From Acidimicrobiia bacterium (GTDB lineage: Bacteria; Actinomycetota; Acidimicrobiia; Spongiisociales; UBA5794), in assembly GCA_024762335.1 (NCBI GenBank), contig JANTHO010000001.1, positions 64,805-128,804 of the forward strand: a stretch of 64,000 nt of DNA. The letters run 5' to 3'. A program made the position numbers and the translations under genes. Below are positions 1 through 8,293 of this stretch, piece after piece (position 1 is the stretch's first letter; each line of letters begins with the position of its first letter). The notes below the pieces were generated by a model, which was not told the DNA's origin, ran no database searches, and saw only the letters and a list, made by a program, of their open reading frames with translations.

Positions 1-246
1 CCCGATGGTGCCGTAGGTCTTGCCGGCGAGGTAGAGGTCGGCGGCCCAGGGGGAAACGATCTCTTCAATCTCGGCGGGACGCGCCGCCGTCGTGAAATCG
101 AGATCGGCGTTCGGCCGATCCAGCAACGCATCGCGCACGCTGCCGCCGACGAGGTATAGGTCATGGCCGGCCGCCCTGAATCGCTCCGCCAACTCACGCG
201 AAGCGGTTCCCTCATCCAACATGTGCTGAAGTCTGGGCGGGATCAT
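1..246 (-). CDS. cca: CCA tRNA nucleotidyltransferase (N-terminal part, cut by window edge)
   Basis: The N-terminal 82 codons read MIPPRLQHMLDEGT and contain the nucleotidyltransferase signature LVGGSVRDALLDRP followed by DLDFTT, which carries the two metal-binding aspartates. This family adds or repairs the 3' CCA end of tRNA. The reading frame runs off the left edge with no stop, so the gene is partial and the rest cannot be judged. A GGAGGGA stretch lies upstream of the ATG. It is not in the ORF track because it is truncated. A cca/pcnA gene beside the sigM-trx-par block matches the usual actinobacterial order. Confidence 0.9.
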   Translation of the reverse strand, partial: MIPPRLQHMLDEGTASRELAERFRAAGHDLYLVGGSVRDALLDRPNADLDFTTAARPAEIEEIVSPWAADLYLAGKTYGTIG

Positions 247-280
247 GATCGCTCGATCCCTCCTGCCTGCCATGCGCCGG

Positions 281-859
281 TCACGATTCTCTCCATCGAT
301 TGGCGAGCCGGTCCGCGTACTCATTCCACGTGTAGCCAACATGGGCTTTGATCCACCGAAGATCCAGTTCCGGACGCTGCCGGTAGATCGTATACGCTCG
401 TCGCACGAGGTCGACGTTCTCGACCGGACCCGTCTTTCGCTTCCATCCACGGGCTTCCCATCCGGCTGCCCATTCGTTGATCGTCCTGACCGCAAGGTTC
501 GAGTCCGAGTAGACGGGGACGGCGATCCCCGGTGGGACGAGTCCCGCTCCTTCGATCAGCGCCGTGAGTTCCATCCGGTTGTTGGTCGTGTCCGGATGGG
601 ACCCGTAGGCCTCGTCGATGATCTCCCCGTCCACGACGTAGACGGCTCCCCACCCTCCGGGACCCGGATTCGGAACACACCCTCCGTCGGTGAACACGCC
701 GGTCTGTGGATCGAGATCGGGGCTCCCATTCACCGCGGTGGCCTGTCCCTCAGCCCGGCAGGAACGACACTGTTTCGGGATCCAACCCGGGTACCGGTCG
801 ATGATCTCTTGCGACAGGGTGAATTCCGTGCCGCACGTCTGGCAGACAAAACGTGGCAT
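281..859 (-). CDS. rnhA: Ribonuclease HI with N-terminal zinc-ribbon-like extension
   Basis: RNase HI cleaves the RNA strand of RNA-DNA hybrids. The catalytic domain starts near residue 54: GVFTDGGCVPNPGPGGWG supplies the first Asp, NRMELTAL the Glu, VYSDS the second Asp, and EYADRLAN the last Asp. The loop histidine is in KAHVG. Ahead of it lie about 50 residues with two Cys pairs (CQTC and CRSC), which look like a zinc ribbon. At 192 aa it is longer than the roughly 155-aa plain RNase HI. Hybrid-binding N-terminal domains are known in other RNases H, but this one is a Cys4 type. It follows the PilT-like gene on the same strand with a short gap. Confidence 0.9.
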   Translation of the reverse strand: MPRFVCQTCGTEFTLSQEIIDRYPGWIPKQCRSCRAEGQATAVNGSPDLDPQTGVFTDGGCVPNPGPGGWGAVYVVDGEIIDEAYGSHPDTTNNRMELTALIEGAGLVPPGIAVPVYSDSNLAVRTINEWAAGWEARGWKRKTGPVENVDLVRRAYTIYRQRPELDLRWIKAHVGYTWNEYADRLANRWRES

Positions 860-892
860 GAAGCCATGAGGGTACCGACGGGACGGACCGAA

Positions 893-1984
893 CTATGCGC
901 TCAACAATCCCCTGGTCTGCGCCGCGGCCTTGAACTCGATCGTCGATGAGGCATAAGAGACGGCATCTTCGAATGAGACTTCTCCCCTGGCATACAGTCC
1001 GAGGATCGCCTGGTCGTAGGTGCGCATCCCGAAGAACTCCCCTTCAGCGATCTCTTCGATGATGGAAGCGGCCTTCTCCTCATCCTTCAGCTTCTCGGTC
1101 ACGCGTTCCGTGTTCACCAGTACCTCGACGGCGGCAACGCGCCCAGCACCGTCCACACGCGGGAGGAGTTGCTGGCTGATGATCCCCTTCAGCGTCGTAG
1201 AGAGGACCTGCCGGACCTGTTGCCGCTGATACGGCTCGAACGACTCGATGACTCTGTTGATCGTCTCGAGGCTGTCGAAGGTCGGCAGAATCGCCACCAC
1301 GAAGTGGCCGGTCTCTGCCGCCCTGAGTGCCATGGCCATCGTCTCCCGATCGGGAAGTTCGCCGACGAAGATCACGTCGACGTCGTTCCTCATGGCCGCC
1401 CGCAACCCGGTGGCGAACGTGTCCGTATCCAGGCCCACTTCCCGCTGCGAGATCAACGACTGGTTGTCGGGGAAGAGGTTTTCGATCGGGTCCTCGATCG
1501 TCACGATGCTCATCTTCTGTGTGGCGTTCACGTGATCGATCACCGCCGCAGCCGTTGTGGTGCGACCGGATCCGGAGGGCCCGGTGATCAGTAAGAGACC
1601 CGATTTACCGTCGGCGAGGCGCTCGACGGCGACGGGTAGTCCCAGGGCTTCGAACCCTCCCTCGACCGTCCGCACCGTCCGGAACACCAGCGTGATCGAA
1701 CCACGCTGTTTGAAGGCACTCACACGGAATCGACCGAGACCGGATCGTCCGAAAGCGAAGTCGGACTCGCCGTCGCGATCGAGCGCGGCTCGTGCCGGTT
1801 CGGTGGCGAGCTCCTCGAAGTACCGTTTCGTGTCGTCGGGGGAAACCGGTGCCAGATCGGACCGGTGGACGACGCCACTGATCCGGTACGCCGGCGGCGA
1901 CCCCACCTTCAGGTGGAGGTCGGATCCCCCAACCTGGGTGAGCTTGGTGAGAAGTTCGTCGAGGGACGGCAGCGGTTCTTGCAC
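893..1984 (-). CDS. PilT/PilU-like secretion ATPase with altered Walker A
   Basis: PilT-family hexameric ATPases power retraction of type IV pili. The 363-aa protein has the family length and layout: an N-terminal PAS-like region (LPSLDELLTKLTQVGGSDLHLKVGSPP), the P-loop region LLLITGPSGSGRTTT (about residues 130-144), the Asp box TIEDPIE, QREVG, the Walker B-like DVIFVGEL, and the C-terminal GMRTYDQAIL. The invariant Walker A lysine (GKST/GKTT) is Arg here, and the usual HTT after the His box is changed to LPTFDS. It may therefore be a weak or non-hydrolysing paralogue. The start is GTG, preceded by AGGAG. No pilin or PilB/PilC genes are in the window. Confidence 0.85.
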   Translation of the reverse strand: MQEPLPSLDELLTKLTQVGGSDLHLKVGSPPAYRISGVVHRSDLAPVSPDDTKRYFEELATEPARAALDRDGESDFAFGRSGLGRFRVSAFKQRGSITLVFRTVRTVEGGFEALGLPVAVERLADGKSGLLLITGPSGSGRTTTAAAVIDHVNATQKMSIVTIEDPIENLFPDNQSLISQREVGLDTDTFATGLRAAMRNDVDVIFVGELPDRETMAMALRAAETGHFVVAILPTFDSLETINRVIESFEPYQRQQVRQVLSTTLKGIISQQLLPRVDGAGRVAAVEVLVNTERVTEKLKDEEKAASIIEEIAEGEFFGMRTYDQAILGLYARGEVSFEDAVSYASSTIEFKAAAQTRGLLSA

Positions 1985-2041
1985 GATGTCTCCTAGGGCC
2001 CGTCGGGATATCCCGATGTATCGGCTGTTCGGCGACCCGCC

Positions 2042-3046
2042 TTAATCGAGATCCCAGAACAGGGACAGGATCGGGAGAAGGCGGTCGATCGCCGGATCCT
2101 CCCCGCGATCCGGTTCGTGTCGTAACGCATCGGACGAGTCGAAGCCCTCGAGCGTCGCAGCCGTCGAATCGGTGATCGCAGGCAGGTTGTAGCCGCCTTC
2201 GAGGAAGAACACCGTGTTCGTGCGTCCGATCGATCGTCCCACCGATGCGGCCATCGATCGATAGTCGTCCGACACGAGCCCCATTCCTCCGAGTGGGTCG
2301 TCGACGTGCGCGTCGTAGCCGGCGCTCACGAGCACCCAGTCGGCATCGAACTGGTCGAGAACAGGCTCCACGATCCGGTCGAAAGCCCTGCGATACGTCT
2401 CGCCTCCGGTGCCATGCGGAAGAGGAATGTTGACCGTCGCGCCGGTGCCGAGCCCCCTGCCCACATCCTCGATCCGTCCGGTACCCGGATAGAACGGTGA
2501 TCGGTGGAGCGAGAGGTAGAGAACGTCAGGGGATCGGAAGAAGATGTTCTGGGTTCCGTTCCCGTGATGGACGTCCCAATCCACGATCGCTACCCGCGCT
2601 CCGCGATCAACGAGGTAGGCGGCCGCCACGGCAACGTTGTTGAGCAGGCAGAAACCCATGGTTCGGTCACGTTCGGCGTGATGTCCTGGAGGTCTGATCG
2701 CTGCGAATCCGACGACTGCTTCACCGCCGGTGATGCTCTCGATCGCCGTGAGTCCCGCACCTGCTGCGTATCGTGCCGCATCCCACGACCGGGGAACTGC
2801 GAACGTGTCGGCGTCGATCATCCCTCCGCCCTGCATACAGAACTCGTGGAGATGATCGACGAGCTCTGAATTGTGAACCCTGAGGATCTCATTCCGTGTC
2901 GCAGCGCGTGCCGTTGCTGCAACCACTTCGAGGCCGCTCGCCAGAACACCGGCCACTGCGGCACCTACTCGCTCCGGCCTCTCCGGATGGCCGGCGGGCG
3001 CGACGTGTTCGAGGCTCGTCGGATGTGTCACCAAAATGGACTTCAT
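2042..3046 (-). CDS. Histone deacetylase / acetoin utilization (AcuC-like) family hydrolase
   Basis: This is a 334-aa zinc amidohydrolase of the arginase/deacetylase fold. The visible active-site blocks are the RPPGHHAE histidine pair, DWDVHHGNGTQ (zinc-binding Asp and His), and SAGYDAHVDDPLGG (second zinc Asp). The N-terminus has HPERPERV, usual for the family. Bacterial members deacetylate small acetylated amines or protein lysines (AcuC acts on acetyl-CoA synthetase); the substrate cannot be set from sequence. It lies divergent from a GNAT acetyltransferase that starts about 90 bp away, so an acetylation/deacetylation pairing is possible but inferred only from position. Confidence 0.88.
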   Translation of the reverse strand: MKSILVTHPTSLEHVAPAGHPERPERVGAAVAGVLASGLEVVAATARAATRNEILRVHNSELVDHLHEFCMQGGGMIDADTFAVPRSWDAARYAAGAGLTAIESITGGEAVVGFAAIRPPGHHAERDRTMGFCLLNNVAVAAAYLVDRGARVAIVDWDVHHGNGTQNIFFRSPDVLYLSLHRSPFYPGTGRIEDVGRGLGTGATVNIPLPHGTGGETYRRAFDRIVEPVLDQFDADWVLVSAGYDAHVDDPLGGMGLVSDDYRSMAASVGRSIGRTNTVFFLEGGYNLPAITDSTAATLEGFDSSDALRHEPDRGEDPAIDRLLPILSLFWDLD

Positions 3047-3135
3047 CGGACCATGGTCCCATATCTCGAACGGCGATGTGCCGTCGCGGCGACGGTACGC
3101 TGCACATGCACCAGCCGACTGGAGGTGTCATGTCG

Positions 3136-3864
3136 ATGGCGGAGCGCCCTATTCCTGTGCTCCAGCGCGGTTCTTGGCCCAATCCGGTTCGCTTCCGGCG
3201 CGGCTGGGCACGGGCGGACGCCCGGCGTTGGAACGACGTCGTTCCCGACGCCGCGCTGCGTCTCGTGCGTGGCGGATCCTCCTTCCTCGAGTTGTGTTCG
3301 AACCGGCTCAACGCGATGGGCGCCCCCCACGTCTTCTCTCCACCTCTGCCGGCTGGGAGTCGCCGTCCGTGGGAGGCAGCGGGATTCGTCGAGTTCGTTC
3401 CACTGGCTTTCATGCGTCGTGACCTCACGGCCCACCTCCCGACACCCGACCATCTCGTCGTGGCCACGTCCGATGCGCCGTTCGACGATCTGCTCCGGAT
3501 CGATCACGAGGCATTCGACGACTTCTGGCGCTTCGATCGGTTCGGCATCGAGGAAGCCGTCACGGCAACGTCGAAGACGAAGATCCTCCTCATTCGAGGT
3601 CGTGACGGCGAACCGGTCGCCTTTGCCATCGTCGGAATAGGCCATGCCGTCGCCTATCTCCAACGACTCGCCGTCCATCCCGCCTGGCAGAACCAACGCA
3701 TGGGCCGGTCGCTGATTCGGGCTGCCGCCCGTACCGGCCGATCCGCCGGAAGTCGCGGATTGATGCTGAACACCCAGACGGACAACGATGCCGCCATCGC
3801 CCTCTACGAGTCGGAGGGTTTCGTGACGCTCCCCGAACCGTTGGCCGTGCTCCGCCGGGGATAG
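3136..3864 (+). CDS. GNAT-family N-acetyltransferase
   Basis: The C-terminal half shows the GNAT fold: VAYLQRLAVHPAWQNQRMGRSLIRAA is the acetyl-CoA-binding motif A (Q-N-Q-R-M-G-R in place of Q/RxxGxG/A), followed by LNTQTDNDAAIALYESEGF, the typical motif B. The N-terminal half (about 110 aa) resembles a second, weaker GNAT-like unit. The ORF track opens at 2896, but the real start is likely ATG 3136 because GGAGGT at 3121-3126 is 9 nt before it; ATG 3130 would leave only 3 nt. The product is then 242 aa. The next gene starts 4 nt after the stop, so the two are probably co-translated. The substrate is unknown. Confidence 0.82.
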   Translation: MAERPIPVLQRGSWPNPVRFRRGWARADARRWNDVVPDAALRLVRGGSSFLELCSNRLNAMGAPHVFSPPLPAGSRRPWEAAGFVEFVPLAFMRRDLTAHLPTPDHLVVATSDAPFDDLLRIDHEAFDDFWRFDRFGIEEAVTATSKTKILLIRGRDGEPVAFAIVGIGHAVAYLQRLAVHPAWQNQRMGRSLIRAAARTGRSAGSRGLMLNTQTDNDAAIALYESEGFVTLPEPLAVLRRG

Positions 3865-3867
3865 CCG

Positions 3868-5157
3868 GTGCCCCCGCGAATCCCCAGCAGGTACCGGATG
3901 GACGTTCGCCTCGGAGCGGACGGCGACATCGAGGAATGGCTCGCGACCGATGAGCAGCTCGAACGGCCGGTCCTCATCCGATTTCCGGGACCCGATGCCG
4001 ATGCCGACCGCATCGCTCAGTTCCTCGCACCCGTCCGGGCGGCGGCGGCCACAAGCCACCCTCACGTTCAGACGATCTATATGGCCGAAGAGATCGGAGG
4101 ATCCGCGTTCGCCGTCGCCGAGTGGGACGGCGCAGTCACCATCGGCGATCGTCTCAGGGCCGGTGAGACACTTCCCGTCTCCGAGTATCTCCCGAACGCG
4201 TCCGGAGTCGCAGCAGGGCTCGCTGCGTTCCACGAGAACCGAGGAATCCACGGAGCGATCGATCCGAGCGCCATCCACTTTTCCGCCGCGCACCCTGCCC
4301 GTCTCGCCGGATTCGGACGACGACCCGTCACCACGACCGCAACGGGAGATACCGCTGCCCTCGCCGCCGCCCTCCGGACCGCGATCACCGGAACCTCCAA
4401 TCCTGCGGTACGCCCCTCGCATGTTGCCGAAGGCATCCCATCTTCGGTCGACGATGCCCTGACCGCGGCCGAGAGGGGCACCCTCGATGCGGCCGGTCTC
4501 GCAGATGCGCTCAGCGTCAGCAGCCTGCATCGGGAGCCGACGAACGACGGCCGCTGGTCGTTGAAACCGCTCGTGATATTCCTCATCGTTGCAGCGGCGG
4601 TCGTCATCCTCTCCGTGGTCGGCTTCTCAATTGACGTCGACCCCGACTCTCCGTTCCTCTATCCCGCGTCTCCTTCTGAACAGGAGAGCGACACTCCGAT
4701 AGCGCCGGCGGCGGATACGGAATCCGGGGAGCAGCCGGTGGTTCCGTCCACCGCAAGCTCCTACGACCCGTTCGGTGATGGTGTCGAAAACGACGAATTG
4801 GTGAGTGCCGTCGTCGACGGCGATCGCTTCTCTGCGTGGGAGACCGAACCCTATCCGGGGCCGCTCGGCGACACGAAGGCGGGCGTCGGCATCGTGCTCG
4901 AAGCGGTCAACCCGATCGGGGCGATCGAGATCACAGGCACACCCGGGACTCGTTTCGCGATCGCCTGGAATCTGACCCTCACAGACGATCCGGATTCGTG
5001 GGAACAGATCGGAGCCGGACAGCTGCTCACAGGAACGACCCATCTCGATGTCGCCCGCCGCGAGTCGGGGTTCTGGCTTCTGTGGCTCACGTCGCTTCCG
5101 CTCCGAGCCGACGGCTCGTACGGAACGTCGATCGCAGAGATTCGCCTCTTACCGTGA
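3868..5157 (+). CDS. Membrane-anchored pseudokinase with extracellular sugar-binding-like domain (MviN C-terminal-half-like)
   Basis: The 429-aa protein has three parts. Residues 1-215 look like a degenerate Ser/Thr kinase: the VAIK lysine is replaced (RPVLIRFP), the HRD loop reads IHGAIDPSAIHF and DFG reads LAGFG, so catalysis is unlikely. A membrane helix follows (KPLVIFLIVAAAVVILSVVGF, about 230-252). The last roughly 150 residues contain a discoidin-like stretch (DGDRFSAWETEPYPGP). In mycobacteria the gene just before sigM is mviN/murJ, whose C-terminal half has this same pseudokinase, helix and extracellular domain arrangement. Here only that half is present, as a separate gene starting with GTG. 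It is inferred to be a regulatory partner in peptidoglycan precursor export. Confidence 0.7.
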   Translation: MPPRIPSRYRMDVRLGADGDIEEWLATDEQLERPVLIRFPGPDADADRIAQFLAPVRAAAATSHPHVQTIYMAEEIGGSAFAVAEWDGAVTIGDRLRAGETLPVSEYLPNASGVAAGLAAFHENRGIHGAIDPSAIHFSAAHPARLAGFGRRPVTTTATGDTAALAAALRTAITGTSNPAVRPSHVAEGIPSSVDDALTAAERGTLDAAGLADALSVSSLHREPTNDGRWSLKPLVIFLIVAAAVVILSVVGFSIDVDPDSPFLYPASPSEQESDTPIAPAADTESGEQPVVPSTASSYDPFGDGVENDELVSAVVDGDRFSAWETEPYPGPLGDTKAGVGIVLEAVNPIGAIEITGTPGTRFAIAWNLTLTDDPDSWEQIGAGQLLTGTTHLDVARRESGFWLLWLTSLPLRADGSYGTSIAEIRLLP

Positions 5158-5202
5158 CCGTGTTTGTCGCGTGCGAACCGCAATGAGACCAGAATCTCTC
5201 CT

Positions 5203-5778
5203 ATGACCGACCGCGTCGCAGAGGACCGTGCCCTGATTCGCCGCTATCTCACCGGCGACGTTGGCGCGTTCGACGAACTCATGCGCATCCACGAAGACCG
5301 CGTATTTGCCATCTGTATGCGCATGATGACGGATCGTGATGCCGCTCTCGACGCGACGCAGGACGTGTTCTTGACCGTCTTCCGCAAAGCCGATCGCTAC
5401 AAGGAACAAGCTGCCTTCAGCACCTGGCTGTACCGCGTCGCCATGAACACGTGCTACGACCACCTCCGGCGGCAGAAGCGCAAACGCACCGAATCACTGC
5501 CGGAGCAATTCGATCCCTCAGATCCGCGCGGCGGGGATGAAATGAACGCCGTTGAACTTCGCCCGGACATCGAGAACGCCCTGTCCAATCTCTCCGATGA
5601 CTTCCGGGCGGCGATCGTCCTGGTCGACCTCGAAGGGATGTCACTAGAGGGTGCTGCAAATACCCTCGAAGTGCCGGTCGGAACAGTGAAGAGCCGGGTG
5701 TTCCGGGCGAGAAAGCTCCTTGCGAAAGAACTCGGGAACCTGGCGCCGGGCTCCGGGCATCTAAGAGAAGAACCATGA
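5203..5778 (+). CDS. sigM: ECF sigma factor (SigM-like)
   Basis: The 191-aa protein has sigma region 2 (DVGAFDELMRIHEDRVFAICMRMMTDRDAALDATQDVFLTVFRKADRY then FSTWLYRVAMNTCYDHLRRQKR) and region 4 (NLSDDFRAAIVLVDLEGMSLEGAANTLEVPVGTVKSRVFRARKLL), the standard two-domain ECF form. The ORF track begins at 5164; ATG 5203 (MTDRVAEDR) is preferred because it matches ECF N-termini. The stop codon overlaps the ATG of the following membrane anti-sigma gene by 4 nt. Position between the pseudokinase and trxB matches sigM of mycobacteria, where it serves cell-envelope stress; that role is inferred here. Confidence 0.9.
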   Translation: MTDRVAEDRALIRRYLTGDVGAFDELMRIHEDRVFAICMRMMTDRDAALDATQDVFLTVFRKADRYKEQAAFSTWLYRVAMNTCYDHLRRQKRKRTESLPEQFDPSDPRGGDEMNAVELRPDIENALSNLSDDFRAAIVLVDLEGMSLEGAANTLEVPVGTVKSRVFRARKLLAKELGNLAPGSGHLREEP

Positions 5779-6620
5779 GAGACAGCGACCTCACCCTCAT
5801 CATCGATCTGATCGACGGTCGCCTTCCACCCGAAGAGGAGAAGGCGGCTCTCGCCGTGATCGAGGCCGATCCGGAGCTGCGCAGTGCCTACCGAACCCAG
5901 GTGGCGATCGTCGGCGAGCTCGCCGGCGCTCCAGCCCCGTCGATGACCCCGTCCGAACGGGAGACGCTGCACGCCGAACTCAAGACACAGCTTCAACTCG
6001 ATGAGGTGCCTGCCGTCGTGGCTTCCGCCCCCTCTCGATGGAATCGGTTGATCGCGCCGCTCGTCGGTCTGGCGGTCGGTGCAGCGGCGATCTTCGGAGC
6101 GGTCGTCGTCCTGCCGGGAACCCTCTCCGGCGGCGCCGATGAAGCGAACCTGGCCCTGTCCGAGACGACCACGACGGCCGCTGCAGGCACGCAGATGGCC
6201 GACAGCACCGTCGCTACGGCCGAAGCGGCGCCGGAAGCACCGGCCGAAGACGGCGTCCTCTCCGAGTCAGGGGCAGACGAAGTGGCCGGCGGAGCCGGCG
6301 ACGCGGCCGCCGGAATCCCCTTCGTCGCCGGTGTCGAACTCGCCGAACTCGCCGTTTCCTATGAATCCGGGGCAGCGCTGTTCGACGAATCAGCCGTGAA
6401 ACGCTCGGGCGACGATGTCGTTGTGAACGACGAACGACTCGCTTCGTGCATCGAACGCCTGTCGACCGGTGCGACCGGCTCGGCCATCACACCATTGATG
6501 ACGACCGTGTACGAGGGACTTCCTTCCGTGATCGTCGCCGTCGCCCCCCCGTCCGGAAGCGACTACCTGGTCGTCTACGCATTGGATGCGTGCGAAGAAA
6601 TAGCGACCACTCGACCGTAA
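5775..6620 (+). CDS. Membrane-bound anti-sigma factor (partner of the upstream ECF sigma)
   Basis: The 281-aa protein starts inside the sigma gene's stop (ATGA overlap), the usual layout for a sigma/anti-sigma pair. The N-terminal 85 residues (LIIDLIDGRLPPEEEKAALAVIEADPELRSAYRTQ) resemble the helical anti-sigma domain but have no HxxxCxxC zinc motif. One membrane segment follows (RLIAPLVGLAVGAAAIFGAVVVL, about 88-112). The outside part begins with a Thr/Ala-rich linker (SETTTTAAAG) and ends in an unclassified domain of about 120 residues with one Cys pair. The function rests on position and topology, since sequence similarity is weak. Confidence 0.75.
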   Translation: MRDSDLTLIIDLIDGRLPPEEEKAALAVIEADPELRSAYRTQVAIVGELAGAPAPSMTPSERETLHAELKTQLQLDEVPAVVASAPSRWNRLIAPLVGLAVGAAAIFGAVVVLPGTLSGGADEANLALSETTTTAAAGTQMADSTVATAEAAPEAPAEDGVLSESGADEVAGGAGDAAAGIPFVAGVELAELAVSYESGAALFDESAVKRSGDDVVVNDERLASCIERLSTGATGSAITPLMTTVYEGLPSVIVAVAPPSGSDYLVVYALDACEEIATTRP

Positions 6621-6651
6621 CGGTCCGGCAGTTCGACTAACCTCAGTAGCC

Positions 6652-6960
6652 ATGACTGATCGCCCCCCCTCAGACTATCCGGCAAAGATCGCCGATCTTC
6701 TCGAGAACCTGGCTACCCGGATCCGCTCGATGACGGTGGACCGCGCATCCGTTGCCGTGACCTGGACCGCGATCGGCATTGTTGCCGTCACCGCTGCGTT
6801 CCTCGCATTGATCTGGCTCCTCGTTGGTTTCTTTCGTGCACTCGGTACCCTGATTGGACAGGAACTCGCGTACGCCGTCGTCGGGGGCATATTGCTGATC
6901 GTCGGCGTGTTGGTCTGGGTGAAGAGATTCCCAGACGAAGAGTCAACACCACAGGAGTAG
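6652..6960 (+). CDS. Small two-helix membrane protein, unknown function
   Basis: The 102-aa product has a polar N-terminus (DYPAKIADLLENLATRIRS) and two membrane helices (VTWTAIGIVAVTAAFLALIWLLVGFF and LAYAVVGGILLIVGVLVWVKRF), with a short acidic tail. It looks like the phage-holin-superfamily-III-like proteins often seen in actinobacteria, but I cannot name it. A TAACCT hexamer lies 8 nt before the ATG and there is no clear Shine-Dalgarno, so it may be leaderless. The stop is 2 nt before trxB, so it probably shares a transcript with the thioredoxin genes. Confidence 0.75.
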   Translation: MTDRPPSDYPAKIADLLENLATRIRSMTVDRASVAVTWTAIGIVAVTAAFLALIWLLVGFFRALGTLIGQELAYAVVGGILLIVGVLVWVKRFPDEESTPQE

Positions 6961-6962
6961 CC

Positions 6963-7880
6963 ATGGCCGAGAAGGTCCTGGTTGTCGGATCCGGACCAGC
7001 CGGGCTGACGGCCGCAATTTACGCAGCGCGAGCCGACCTCGATCCACTGATGATCGAAGGGATGGAGCGCGGTGGGCAACTGATGCTCACAACAGAAGTC
7101 GAGAACTTCCCCGGTTTTCCTGACGGCATCATGGGCCCGGAACTCATGGACAGCATGCGAAAGCAGGCTGAGCGATTCGGAACACGCATCGTCTCTTCCG
7201 ATGTGACGAAGGCCGATCTCTCCTCCCGACCGTTCAAAGTCTGGGTCGGTGACGATCTCTACGAAGCCGAGAGCCTCATCATCTCCACCGGTGCTTCCGC
7301 ACGATGGCTCGGCATCCCCGGCGAGAGTCGCCTCCGCGGGTACGGCGTTTCGGCATGTGCCACCTGCGACGGCTTCTTCTTCCGCGACCGGGACATCGCG
7401 ATCGTCGGAGGTGGAGATTCGGCCATGGAGGAAGCCCTCTTTCTCACGAAATTCGCCTCGAAAGTCACCATCGTGCACCGGCGCGAGGAATTCCGCGCTT
7501 CCAAGATCATGTCGCAACGGGCGCTGGACCATCCGAAGATCGAGGTGCTGTGGAACACGACCGTGGAAGAGGTTCTCGGTGACGACCTGGTGACCGGCCT
7601 GCGGGTGAAGAACGTCAAGACCGGCGAGTCGTCGACGCTCCCCGTCGAAGGCTTCTTCCTCGCGATCGGCCACGACCCGAATACCAATATTTTCCAGGGA
7701 CAGATCGATCTCGATCCCTCCGGATACATCATCACCGATCCCGGTTCCTCGAAGACCTCCGTTGACGGCGTGTTCGCCGCCGGGGACGTCGTCGACCACT
7801 ACTACCAGCAAGCCATCACCGCGGCCGGGATGGGGTGCCGCGCGGCGATCGATGTCGAACACTGGTTGAACCAGACCTGA
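6963..7880 (+). CDS. trxB: Thioredoxin reductase (NADPH)
   Basis: This flavoenzyme passes electrons from NADPH to thioredoxin. At 305 aa it is the usual low-molecular-weight form. Visible motifs are the FAD site GSGPAGLTAAIYAARA (residues 7-22), the redox-active CATCDG disulfide (about 134-139), the NADPH site VGGGDSAMEEALFL, and the C-terminal FAD contact GVFAAGDVVDHYYQQAITAAGMG. It sits 2 nt after the small membrane protein and 61 nt before trxA. The pairing with trxA and the amidase-like gene is the standard actinobacterial arrangement. Confidence 0.97.
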   Translation: MAEKVLVVGSGPAGLTAAIYAARADLDPLMIEGMERGGQLMLTTEVENFPGFPDGIMGPELMDSMRKQAERFGTRIVSSDVTKADLSSRPFKVWVGDDLYEAESLIISTGASARWLGIPGESRLRGYGVSACATCDGFFFRDRDIAIVGGGDSAMEEALFLTKFASKVTIVHRREEFRASKIMSQRALDHPKIEVLWNTTVEEVLGDDLVTGLRVKNVKTGESSTLPVEGFFLAIGHDPNTNIFQGQIDLDPSGYIITDPGSSKTSVDGVFAAGDVVDHYYQQAITAAGMGCRAAIDVEHWLNQT

Positions 7881-7941
7881 AATCCAGTCCATTTCCGCCA
7901 CCGAACCGGTCCGGCGGATCACACACCACCAGGGAGTCAAG

Positions 7942-8268
7942 ATGGGACAGAACACCGTGACAGGTACGGATGCGACCTTCGCCGAACTGATCGGGTCGGA
8001 CACTCCAACCCTTGTCGACTTTTGGGCCGAATGGTGCGGCCCATGCAAGATGATGGATCGCCCACTCGAGGAGATCGCAGCTGATCGGGCTGGCCAGATC
8101 CAGATCGTGAAGTTGAACGTCGACGAGAATCCCTCCACTGCAATGCAGTACGGGGTCATGAGCATCCCGACGATGATGATCTTCCAATCAGGCCAGGAGA
8201 AGAAGCGTCTCGTGGGCGCACGGAGCAAGGCACAGCTGGAAGCGGAGATCGCGTCGTTCGTCTCCTGA
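7942..8268 (+). CDS. trxA: Thioredoxin
   Basis: The 108-aa protein is a canonical thioredoxin: LVDFWAEWCGPCKMMDRPLEEIA contains the WCGPCK active site near residue 31, and MSIPTMMIFQSG gives the cis-proline. It is a cytosolic disulfide reductase reduced by the adjacent TrxB. An AGGGAG Shine-Dalgarno precedes the ATG. The next gene starts 25 nt downstream on the same strand. Confidence 0.97.
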   Translation: MGQNTVTGTDATFAELIGSDTPTLVDFWAEWCGPCKMMDRPLEEIAADRAGQIQIVKLNVDENPSTAMQYGVMSIPTMMIFQSGQEKKRLVGARSKAQLEAEIASFVS

Positions 8269-8293
8269 TTCTCCATCACCCGGAAGGGACAGC

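Noticed and set aside
3043-4530. 495-aa ORF on the minus strand opposite the GNAT and pseudokinase genes
   Set aside because: Composition is that of a shadow frame of high-GC coding DNA; no family motif, and it crosses two genes with clear motifs.
6675-8279. 534-aa minus-strand ORF opposite trxB and trxA
   Set aside because: It is the reverse frame of two certain genes; no domain or start signal.
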